From Chryseobacterium aureum (lineage in GTDB: Bacteria > Bacteroidota > Bacteroidia > Flavobacteriales > Weeksellaceae), in contig NZ_CP034661.1 of NCBI RefSeq assembly GCF_003971235.1, positions 4,092,001 to 4,156,000 on the forward strand: a stretch of DNA of 64,000 bases, written 5' to 3'. Each line of letters begins with the position of its first letter. Position 1 is the stretch's first letter. A program made the translations under genes and the position numbers. Positions 57,410-64,000 of this stretch are shown one piece after another. The notes beneath the pieces were generated by a model. It saw nothing but the letters and a program-made list of their open reading frames with translations. It searched no databases and had not been told where the DNA came from.

Positions 57410-57417
57410 TATTTTTG
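57410..57417 (+). promoter_or_regulatory. promoter of the tRNA gene
   Basis: TATTTTTG matches TAnnTTTG, with TTG at 57389-57391 spaced 18 bases upstream as a -33 element. Transcript start expected near 57423, 22 bases before the tRNA. Confidence 0.7.
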
Positions 57418-57444
57418 CAAACACAAAATTTAACCAAGTTTTGA

Positions 57445-57518
57445 GGTCCTATAGCTCAGTTGGTTAGAGCACCTGACTCATAATCAGGTGGTCCCTGGTT
57501 CGAGCCCAGGTGGGACCA
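57445..57518 (+). tRNA. tRNA with CAU anticodon, probably tRNA-Ile2
   Basis: 74 bases from GGTCCTA to TGGGACC plus the discriminator A; all four stems close (one G-U in the acceptor). Anticodon CAT at 57479-57481 in the loop CTCATAA. The anticodon arm GACTCATAATC resembles the tRNA-Ile(k2CAU) type read after TilS modification, rather than elongator Met. CCA is not encoded. A strong terminator follows. Confidence 0.9.
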
Positions 57519-57527
57519 CAGAAAATC

Positions 57528-57560
57528 AACCGCTTACGTGATGTGAGCGGTTTTTTATTT
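57528..57560 (+). terminator. intrinsic terminator of the tRNA
   Basis: AACCGCTTAC pairs with GTGAGCGGTT (one G-U), loop GTGAT, followed by TTTTTTATTTTT. On the minus strand it could also stop the RiPP operon, whose last gene ends at 57576, although a T run is then lacking. Confidence 0.88.
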
Positions 57561-57575
57561 TTATAATACTCAAAT

Positions 57576-58427
57576 TTATTTTTTCAGAGAATGGCCTCTA
57601 TTGGTTTTGTAAAAGCGGAATAAGTGATCATAAACCACCATTTCAAATAGTCTTTGATGGGAAGTAAACAACCGGTTAATATGCATATGAAAAATGCTTT
57701 TCAAGAAATCCTTTAGTTTTATTTCCAGAAGATTATCCTTTTCCAATTTTGAAAGTTCTTCAGCCTTTAATGCAATTTCAGTGATATTACTTTTTATTAA
57801 ATCTCTGATTTCTTCATATTCCTCAGAATTAATAAACTCAAAGTATTGGGGATAAAACTCATTATACTTTTTCTTTAACTGCGTATTTAGGTTCTTATCT
57901 GCATTGAATTCCGATTTGAAAGCATTTTCAGAACGCTGTGCAAACTCTGTTTTCTCTTCAAGAGATACGTTGAATGCTGATAAAATATGATCTATATACA
58001 ATAAAGAAGTAATGATCTTTTCTTCATCACTGTATTCCAGAAAGGTTAAAATCAATTGACTGCTTTTAAAAAAGAGGTCTTCCGCATATTCTATCGTGTT
58101 TTCACCATAGCGTTCAAGTTCTCTTGAGTAAGTATCCATAATGACAGAAGAGACTTCTCCTGATTCCAGATAGTCTTTAAATAAAGAATTAATCATTGCT
58201 AAGACCATACTGGGGTCAGTTATGGGCTTAAGATTTAATCTTATCCTCAGGTGAGGTTTAGGATCGTTATATCGTATAAAAAACCATTTGTCAATAAGGT
58301 TTTGAATTTGTAATTGCCCTACTAATGGGTCTATAACTTCCTGTAGGATGCTATCTGAAGTTTTGATCCCCGTGTAAACTTTGAAATAGAGCCACTCACT
58401 TCCCGGATGAAATTTTCTGGTTGCCAT
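57576..58427 (-). CDS. thiopeptide-type SpaB_C domain protein (split LanB elimination half)
   Basis: 283 residues. The signature WLYFKVYTGIKTSDSILQEVIDPLV with FFIRYNDPKPHLRIRL at residues 49-63 marks the SpaB_C / thiopeptide-type bacteriocin biosynthesis family. In LanB-type dehydratases this half removes glutamate from glutamyl-Ser/Thr to leave dehydroalanine or dehydrobutyrine. Here it is a separate gene, five bases after the LanB glutamylation half, so the two form one split enzyme. Last gene of the operon. Confidence 0.9.
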   Translation of the reverse strand: MATRKFHPGSEWLYFKVYTGIKTSDSILQEVIDPLVGQLQIQNLIDKWFFIRYNDPKPHLRIRLNLKPITDPSMVLAMINSLFKDYLESGEVSSVIMDTYSRELERYGENTIEYAEDLFFKSSQLILTFLEYSDEEKIITSLLYIDHILSAFNVSLEEKTEFAQRSENAFKSEFNADKNLNTQLKKKYNEFYPQYFEFINSEEYEEIRDLIKSNITEIALKAEELSKLEKDNLLEIKLKDFLKSIFHMHINRLFTSHQRLFEMVVYDHLFRFYKTNRGHSLKK

Positions 58428-58432
58428 CTTAT

Positions 58433-60628
58433 TTATAGGTCTTTATAAAGAGTGAAAACGAACTGATGAATATAATCTGACTGATCATTATACAGAAACT
58501 CCTCAATAAAAATTTGTTTTTCATTTTTTACAGATGATAAAAACATTCGAATCAAATCATAATTTTTCAGATTGACCGCCAGTGTATGATCTCCTTTTAC
58601 CCACTGAACCCATTGTGGAATGTGTTTTAGTTTTCTCCATTCTTCAATCTTTTGAAGCAGAATATCATTTTCATCAGATTGAATCAATGACCCGAAATAC
58701 TGAATATGTTCAGGATCAATTTTCCATCGTGCTTTAGACAAAATAATGTTTTGATATTCAACTCTTGGGAGAAAATCATAGATATGGGATAGCCCACCCC
58801 AGTTAAATGATAAATAAGATTTTACATTCTGATTGTTATAATCACATAAAAAATGATAGACAGGCAAAGAGTTGTTTGAATAATTATGGGCATTTGTAAG
58901 ATGAGGAATAACTTCCTTGTTGTACTTCTTTGACCTTAGAAATAACCGGCCGTTCTTGATGGACAGATACAAATCTTCTACAAGAATCTGATTGTCTTTT
59001 TCTAATGCAGAACTGGCCAGATAAGGGATTTCATATTCTCTCAGAGAAGGTCTTCTGATCACATTTCCAATTCGGGATTCAGGTAAGTGTACAATTTCTG
59101 CCAGAATTTTGTCCGGATTAAGTTCCTGTTCTTTTTCAGCAATGGTTTTCACTAAATCTTTTACGGATGATTTTTCTGAACAGAATCTGCCCAGTAATTT
59201 TCCGGCATTTCCACCAGCAGATTGTACAGATAATTTTTCCTGCAGGTTGTCTGAAATGACTTCAGCCATAACGGACAATGTATCTGGCAGTTGATCCCAT
59301 TGTTCCTCAAAACCTTTAAAATCATCATCAGTTAAATGGATTACATGATCTTTATTCCAGTAAGCTTTTTGTAATTTCTGATTAAGGATGATTTGTACCG
59401 GATTGAGATGTACCTGAATTTCTTTTTTCTGGTGAGATGACGGCAGGATTAAATCTTCAAGATAGGGATGAACTCCTTTGGCCTGAGTATCCTGTACATA
59501 GCCAATCCCTATTTCAGGATCTAAAGCATAAGATAAAGGTACTTCCTGGCTTTCAAATCTTTCCTGAAAAGCTTTTTTAAATTTTTCTAAAGCAGTTTCT
59601 TTGGAAGGAACGGCAATTTTATTCAGAAAAGAGATTCCTTTTTTCAGTTCTTTTTTCCATTGATAGGATAAGTTTGTTTCCTCTTCAAAATAAAGATCTG
59701 TCTGGAAAAGGTATTTTTTTTCATATTGTACATTCAGTTTTTTGATGAGTTTTTCAATTTCAGAATAAGAGGCTGCTGTATTTCCAAAATGGAGGTCAAG
59801 TTCATTTAGCTTGTTTCTGAGGGCAGCTAAAATCTCTTTTTCCTGATGGGCACCTATTCTGTTTAAAATGGAAACTATTACTTCCAGAAAATCACCTCCT
59901 GAAACGGTAGGATTAAGTTCACTTACCAGAACCTGATTTTCGATAAGTTCATTAATAAATTCCTGTGCTTCTTCAAAGGATATTTCTTCCTGAACAAGAG
60001 GAATAGCAAGCTCGTCAATGGTTTTACCTGTTTCTGAAAATTGTAGGATAAACTCTAATGCTTCGGAAACCGGAGCGGAAGATATGATGTAATCTCTTTT
60101 TCCTCCTGTATTTTCATATTCTACAAAACGGATTTTATTTCCAATTTTATGAATGCTGTTATTAGGGAAAAAAGAAATATTGTTTTTAATATGCGGCACG
60201 GAAAGAAGCTGTTCTGATAGCGCCACCAAAAAATGCATATCCAGCTTTGTGTCTCTTACTTTTGTATGCTCTGAGAATACCGGAAACAGGGTTTCCTTTT
60301 CAAATTTTCCGGTACTTACTCCTGAGAACAGCCCAAATGGGGTACACCGGGTACTTGTACGGTTATAATATTTGAGCAGTGAGCTTTCAGTTCTTTTGTG
60401 CAGGGGCTGATCACCCAACAACTCATTGTGTGCATACTTTTCTATCTCCTGATACAAAGAAAGAGAAGCTAAATAAATGGCTTCTCTAAAAATCTTGTTG
60501 TTATAATATTTTTCTAGATTTCCGTTGGCTGCATTTTCACCGGAAAAATTATTCTGAAATTCTTTGTAAGAAAAAAGCGGTGCTCTTACAACGAATTTGT
60601 CAAAAAACTGAAAGGGGAAACGTGGCAT
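58433..60628 (-). CDS. LanB-type lantibiotic dehydratase, glutamylation half
   Basis: 731 residues. N-terminal PRFPFQFFDKFVVRAPLFSYKEF and the segment RTSTRCTPFGLFSGVSTG at 90-107 are diagnostic of LanB. The enzyme transfers glutamate from Glu-tRNA to Ser/Thr of the precursor. The C-terminal elimination domain is missing and is supplied by the next gene. Its ATG overlaps the stop of the hydrolase gene (TAATG), so translation is coupled. Together with the precursor this would make a dehydrated peptide; no LanC cyclase is present in the window. Confidence 0.92.
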   Translation of the reverse strand: MPRFPFQFFDKFVVRAPLFSYKEFQNNFSGENAANGNLEKYYNNKIFREAIYLASLSLYQEIEKYAHNELLGDQPLHKRTESSLLKYYNRTSTRCTPFGLFSGVSTGKFEKETLFPVFSEHTKVRDTKLDMHFLVALSEQLLSVPHIKNNISFFPNNSIHKIGNKIRFVEYENTGGKRDYIISSAPVSEALEFILQFSETGKTIDELAIPLVQEEISFEEAQEFINELIENQVLVSELNPTVSGGDFLEVIVSILNRIGAHQEKEILAALRNKLNELDLHFGNTAASYSEIEKLIKKLNVQYEKKYLFQTDLYFEEETNLSYQWKKELKKGISFLNKIAVPSKETALEKFKKAFQERFESQEVPLSYALDPEIGIGYVQDTQAKGVHPYLEDLILPSSHQKKEIQVHLNPVQIILNQKLQKAYWNKDHVIHLTDDDFKGFEEQWDQLPDTLSVMAEVISDNLQEKLSVQSAGGNAGKLLGRFCSEKSSVKDLVKTIAEKEQELNPDKILAEIVHLPESRIGNVIRRPSLREYEIPYLASSALEKDNQILVEDLYLSIKNGRLFLRSKKYNKEVIPHLTNAHNYSNNSLPVYHFLCDYNNQNVKSYLSFNWGGLSHIYDFLPRVEYQNIILSKARWKIDPEHIQYFGSLIQSDENDILLQKIEEWRKLKHIPQWVQWVKGDHTLAVNLKNYDLIRMFLSSVKNEKQIFIEEFLYNDQSDYIHQFVFTLYKDL

Positions 60629-62853
60629 TAATTAAGAGAAATAGGGATTTCTATAAAGCTGTTGTTGTAAAATTTTATTTCCATAGGGGCAGCAGCATCT
60701 TTAATAGTTTCTTCACTTACCTCTTTTCCTGTTCCATAATTGATCTGCATAAGCGGATTTTTTACAGCTCCTAATACTAAAACCAGTTTACTTCCTTTTT
60801 CCATTTTTTTACTTACAAATTCATTATTGGTAACCGTTATGCTTGTTTCTTTGTTCTCACGCAGCAATTTTCTTTTTTCTGAACTTTTTGCATAGCTTGC
60901 TCTTCCATAATAGGTAGATAGCAGAAAATATTTGCCTTCTGTGTTTTGCTCATACAGTTTCATGTATACGTCAACGTCTTTTTTATTAACGGATACATTC
61001 AGATTACCTACAAAATTTCCTGTAAATTCAACAGGTTTTTCAAATGGCTCTGAGGAAAATACAATGGCATCTGAACTGTAAATTTTACTATCCAGTACAT
61101 TATCTTTCTGCTTAAAAAGCTCATCTGCATTAGTCCGGTCTTTAAAATCTACCGTGAGCGGTGTGAAGCTTTTGTCTTTATCTTTTTCTAAAGAAAGCTG
61201 ATGATGGGTGCTGATATAGAATTTTAATTTGTTTTTATCAAAATCATCAATGCTGGAAGTACTTTTCCATTCATTGGTTCCCATTACCTGATAATTAATT
61301 TTATCCTTAAGGAAAGACGGTTTCAGTTTCCCCTTCAGAATATAATCAAACCATTCCATTGTGATATTGCCGATATCCATATTGGCTGCAGAATCAATTG
61401 TATAGCCTTTCAGGTTATTTTTAATATACCCCTGAGCTCCTGAATGATCATAAGGTCCGATAATCAAATAATGATTGGCGTTTTTGTTGTATTTATAATG
61501 ATTTCTGAAATAGTATAACGCTCCCAGCTGATCAGAATCATAATATCCTGTAATGGTGAGAACCGGAATATTGATGTGGGAATAGTCATTTTGGTAAGGA
61601 ATCATTTTCTGCCAGTAGCTGTCAAATGACGGATGCTTTAACCAGCGCTGAAATATTATATTTTTTTTGCCGGCAAGAGAATCTAGCTTGTTAAATGCCT
61701 CACCGCCCTCATACCATTTTTTAAAAACAGAATTCCAATGATCTTCATCTTTGAAGCTTGCATCAAGCATTTTATTATTGGTAACATAGTTAATCCAACG
61801 AAGAGAATAAGAGGAAAAGATGTTATTATTCATAGGGAAATCTACTACGCCAATTCCTACAGACGCCTGCGGAATAATAGTTTTCAAGGCAGGATGTATA
61901 TTTTTAGCGGCTGCCCATTGGCTGAATCCCAGATAGCTGCCTCCAATCATTCCTAATTTGCCGTTGCTCCAGGGTTGTTTTATAATCCAGTCAATGACCT
62001 TATTAATATCTTCCTGCTCATGTTCAAAAGGTTCTATAGCAGCATTGCTCGTATATTTTCCTCTGGGATAAATGTAAACAGAATGATAGCCATAGCTGGC
62101 ATGTACTTTTTGATCATTGACATCCTCTGCATCGGGATAAATGGAATTGACCAGGATGGTAGATTCGGGATTGGTTATTTTTTTATTTAAAACAACTCTT
62201 ATACTGATTTCATTATTGATTAATAAGCTGTCTTTCACCTCGAAGTTCCTGGAGTCGAGTTCTTTCAAATAATTTTTAGCGATATCAAATGTAGGTCCTG
62301 TTACATAGGAGTTATAACTTCTGCACAGCAGTAAAGCTTTTTTCAGATCCACGCTGTCTTTGTTCTCAAAATCATTTTTAAGGGCAGCCAGAATCTCTTT
62401 TTTTGTTTTCTCGGTATCGCCATTGAAATAGCGGGGAAGTATGATCTGTGTTTTTGCCGGCAGACTTTCATATTTTTTCAGGAATTCTTCTTTATATTTT
62501 TCCTGAAAATCTTTCTGAGCACTTTTATTTTTCTGAGCATTGATGTAAATTTCATACTGTGTTCCCATTGCATTAGAAATAATGGGATTACTTTTTCTGT
62601 AAACACTGCGTACTGAATCCAGCTGGCTTAAAGCAATATCATAATTTTTTGCGGCCATACTTGCCCTGAAAAGATTATCATACTTTACTGCCTTGTCTTT
62701 TTCTTTATAATTCTTTTGTATTTCAGAATTTAAATAAGAAATTAAAGGCTGCAGTTTCTCAATATTGTATTCATTAAAATGCTTGATACTTATTTTCTGG
62801 GAAAAAGTAATATGGAATGTAAGAAAAAAAGATAGGGTTAACAGGTACTTCAT
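60628..62853 (-). CDS. secreted CocE/NonD-type (S15-like) hydrolase of the RiPP operon
   Basis: 741 residues. Signal peptide MKYLLTLSFFLTFHITFSQ; then about 190 residues of helical N-terminal extension. The alpha/beta hydrolase of the CocE/X-Pro dipeptidyl peptidase type follows. The nucleophile is Ser306 in IGGSYLGF, acid Asp439 or Asp441 in TGYYDSDQ and His470 in GPYDHSGAQG. A C-terminal jelly-roll follows (FTGNFVGNLNVSVNKKDVDVYMKLYEQN). It is periplasmic or outer-membrane facing, so it probably cuts or trims the exported product or degrades a related peptide. It is the second gene of the operon, downstream of an attenuator. Confidence 0.9.
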   Translation of the reverse strand: MKYLLTLSFFLTFHITFSQKISIKHFNEYNIEKLQPLISYLNSEIQKNYKEKDKAVKYDNLFRASMAAKNYDIALSQLDSVRSVYRKSNPIISNAMGTQYEIYINAQKNKSAQKDFQEKYKEEFLKKYESLPAKTQIILPRYFNGDTEKTKKEILAALKNDFENKDSVDLKKALLLCRSYNSYVTGPTFDIAKNYLKELDSRNFEVKDSLLINNEISIRVVLNKKITNPESTILVNSIYPDAEDVNDQKVHASYGYHSVYIYPRGKYTSNAAIEPFEHEQEDINKVIDWIIKQPWSNGKLGMIGGSYLGFSQWAAAKNIHPALKTIIPQASVGIGVVDFPMNNNIFSSYSLRWINYVTNNKMLDASFKDEDHWNSVFKKWYEGGEAFNKLDSLAGKKNIIFQRWLKHPSFDSYWQKMIPYQNDYSHINIPVLTITGYYDSDQLGALYYFRNHYKYNKNANHYLIIGPYDHSGAQGYIKNNLKGYTIDSAANMDIGNITMEWFDYILKGKLKPSFLKDKINYQVMGTNEWKSTSSIDDFDKNKLKFYISTHHQLSLEKDKDKSFTPLTVDFKDRTNADELFKQKDNVLDSKIYSSDAIVFSSEPFEKPVEFTGNFVGNLNVSVNKKDVDVYMKLYEQNTEGKYFLLSTYYGRASYAKSSEKRKLLRENKETSITVTNNEFVSKKMEKGSKLVLVLGAVKNPLMQINYGTGKEVSEETIKDAAAPMEIKFYNNSFIEIPISLN

Positions 62854-62892
62854 AAAAATAAAAAATCAGTAATTTTTTTCAAAATTACTGAT
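62854..62892 (-). terminator. attenuator hairpin between precursor and processing genes
   Basis: ATCAGTAATTTT (62865-62876) and AAAATTACTGAT (62881-62892) pair exactly across four bases; on the minus strand a run of TTTTTTATTTTT follows. Position just after the precursor stop suggests most transcripts end here, giving precursor in excess over enzymes. Confidence 0.8.
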
Positions 62893-62907
62893 AAAATGTT
62901 GAAATGT

Positions 62908-63084
62908 TTAATGGTTTTTTATTGTCATATCCAGAGTGTCATCTATTGTTCTGTCTACCACAGTATCGTTGTCGCCATTCAAAAGCATTTGATTGCCTCC
63001 TCCGGAGCTTAGCCCTCCTCTTATTTTAGACATTTGAACTTTGTTTAGGGATAATTTTTTTTCTGTTTTTTTAATTTTTTTCAC
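62908..63084 (-). CDS. RiPP precursor with Gly-Gly leader and cysteine-free Thr/Asp core
   Basis: 58 residues from a GTG at 63084: leader MKKIKKTEKKLSLNK then VQMSKIRGG. The LSLNK word resembles the FNLD-type recognition box of class I leaders. The 34-residue core begins LSSGGGNQMLLNG and then carries Thr at regular intervals (DT, DRT, DDT, DMT) within an Asp-rich stretch, ending IKNH. There is no cysteine. A longer frame to 63126 would add 14 residues that overlap a -7-like box. The adjacent LanB pair and attenuator support its precursor role. Confidence 0.85.
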   Translation of the reverse strand: MKKIKKTEKKLSLNKVQMSKIRGGLSSGGGNQMLLNGDNDTVVDRTIDDTLDMTIKNH

Positions 63085-63123
63085 AGCTAAAATAATTTTA
63101 AAATTTCTAAATAAATTGAAGTA

Positions 63124-63131
63124 CAAAGGAA
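63124..63131 (-). promoter_or_regulatory. candidate -7 box of the precursor operon
   Basis: Minus-strand TTCCTTTG differs from TAnnTTTG in one base. It ends 40 bases before the GTG at 63084. Confidence 0.35.
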
Positions 63132-63172
63132 ATTCTATTCCTGTAAATAAAGAATTTATACATGCCGAAATT

Positions 63173-63190
63173 GATAAATTCCGATAAATT
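63173..63190. promoter_or_regulatory. GATAAATT direct repeats, possible activator site
   Basis: GATAAATT occurs at 63173-63180 and 63183-63190, spaced 10 bp (one helical turn), about 45 bp upstream of the candidate -7 box. This is a reasonable position for an AraC-type activator site. Assignment is inference. Confidence 0.35.
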
Positions 63191-63230
63191 TAAATTGTAA
63201 ACTATTGGTTTTTAGTGTTTTGAAATATAT

Positions 63231-64000
63231 TTAATTGAGGGCTTTTATGTAATAAGAAGGAAGTGTTCCTGTTATTTTTTTGAAGGCATTGGTGAAAGAT
63301 TCAGCATTATTGTAGCCAATATCATCAGCAATAGCAGCGATGGTATGCTTTCTTATTTTTTCGTTAGATTTTAGCTCTTCAACAATATAGTTGATCCTGA
63401 GTTCATTCAGATATTGGGAAAAGTTTTTGCCTTTTAATTCATTAACCAGTTTGGAGAGATAATCCCTGTTTGTATCAAATTCTTTTGAAAGAGAGTCTAA
63501 TGTAATATTTTTATTGAGAAAGTGATTCGTCTTTTCAAACTGTTCTATTTTATCAATAAGTATTTTAAATTTCGGATTGGAAGAAAGGTCACTTTTCGGT
63601 GCTTTTTCCTTTCTTTCAATATGAGCGGAAGGATGATCTGTTATAGGAGTTTCATTCTTTTTTTCTTTTTCCGGTACAGGAGTAGCCAAAGGCTTTTCTG
63701 ATAATACTTTTGCCTGCCTTTCATATTCTTTTATTTTCTTTCTGTTTTTTCTGATTACCAATATGAATATTAAAGTAATGAGCATCAGAGACGCTATCAG
63801 CCAGGCATTCTGATGGTTCAGTTTTTCAATTACACCTACCTTTTCTTTCATAAGAAGGGGAGTATCATACTTTTTCAGAATTTCTTTTGAAAGATTTTTG
63901 CGGTTTACAGCAATTATACTGTCGCTATGGATCAGATTATCAATATATTTTAATTGGTTTTTTAAATCGCCTTTCTTTTTATAATAATCGATCAGAATTT
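63231..64000 (-). CDS. TPR-containing AraC-family regulator, 5' end cut by the window
   Basis: The reading frame is open from the stop at 63231 to the window end; the first 50 or so codons visible (IDYYKKKGDLKNQLKYIDNLI onward) look like a TPR repeat. An ATG at 63851 is therefore internal, not the start. A membrane helix (AWLIASLMLITLIFILVI) and a Lys/Pro/Glu-rich linker follow. An AraC-type DNA-binding domain ends the protein (LDSLSKEFDTNRDYLSKLVNEL, HTIAAIADDIGYNNAESFTNAFKKITGTLPSYYIK). Such TPR-membrane-AraC regulators sense peptides or signals in Bacteroidota. It lies directly upstream of the RiPP precursor in the same direction. Confidence 0.88.
   Translation of the reverse strand, partial: ILIDYYKKKGDLKNQLKYIDNLIHSDSIIAVNRKNLSKEILKKYDTPLLMKEKVGVIEKLNHQNAWLIASLMLITLIFILVIRKNRKKIKEYERQAKVLSEKPLATPVPEKEKKNETPITDHPSAHIERKEKAPKSDLSSNPKFKILIDKIEQFEKTNHFLNKNITLDSLSKEFDTNRDYLSKLVNELKGKNFSQYLNELRINYIVEELKSNEKIRKHTIAAIADDIGYNNAESFTNAFKKITGTLPSYYIKALN

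Noticed and set aside
57528-57560. Hairpin as terminator of the RiPP operon
   Set aside because: On the minus strand it lacks a T run; it fits as terminator of the plus-strand tRNA.
63231-63851. AraC regulator starting at the ATG 63851
   Set aside because: The same frame remains open to the window end and codes a plausible TPR segment, so the ATG is internal.

Overview
The window looks like chromosome from a Bacteroidota bacterium of the Flavobacteriia, most likely Chryseobacterium or a close Weeksellaceae relative. The reasons are low GC content, TAnnTTTG -7 promoter boxes in front of many genes, a PorP/SprF-type outer-membrane protein, a type IX secretion C-terminal sorting domain, a DUF5606 protein, a DUF3822-rsmD pair and a NADH dehydrogenase operon with a short NuoG. 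Genus assignment is inference from protein character, not a database match.

Layout. 1-31.3 kb is mainly housekeeping: folA, a TPR membrane protein, a ddl-coaD-TRIC channel cluster, a PASTA protein with an RluD-type pseudouridine synthase, PorP/SprF, hemW, murI, a divergent nitroreductase/HxlR regulator pair, rsmD, a Smr protein, a phosphoesterase, a serine hydrolase, an archaemetzincin-like lipoprotein, a SixA-like phosphatase, ruvX-def, DUF5606, mazG, a large metallophosphoesterase-barrel protein, an HD domain fused to a Pycsar-type (PycTM) membrane effector, a bestrophin and a GAF protein. 31.5-46.1 kb is one long minus-strand nuoA-N operon with an outer-membrane-type protein inserted between nuoF and nuoG. 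46.3-57.4 kb returns to mixed genes (GNAT, Zn peptidase, YigZ, ribD, DUF349, aroE, secreted endonuclease I, LolE/FtsX-like permease, rbfA, methylmalonyl-CoA epimerase). It includes two adjacent Cys-rich double-glycine peptides. A CAU tRNA sits at 57.4 kb.

57.5-64 kb holds a RiPP operon on the minus strand: a TPR/AraC-type regulator (cut by the window end), a 58-residue double-glycine precursor, an attenuator hairpin, a secreted CocE/S15-type hydrolase, a LanB dehydratase and a separate SpaB_C elimination protein. The precursor core has no cysteine but has a regular Thr/Asp ladder, so a normal lanthionine product is not possible from this peptide. This is the best candidate for an undescribed system.

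A second unexpected structure runs through the non-coding DNA. At least thirteen of the gaps between co-directional genes (eight of them inside the nuo operon) are built from imperfect tandem heptamers. Each gap has its own 7-bp word, and the repeats often form two arms of exactly four heptads (28 bp) that are partly complementary to each other. I do not recall a named repeat family with this description.

Several start codons were reassigned because a -7 box lies inside the longest reading frame (PASTA protein, PorP, murI, Smr, mazG), and two short genes (58 and 54 residues) were added.
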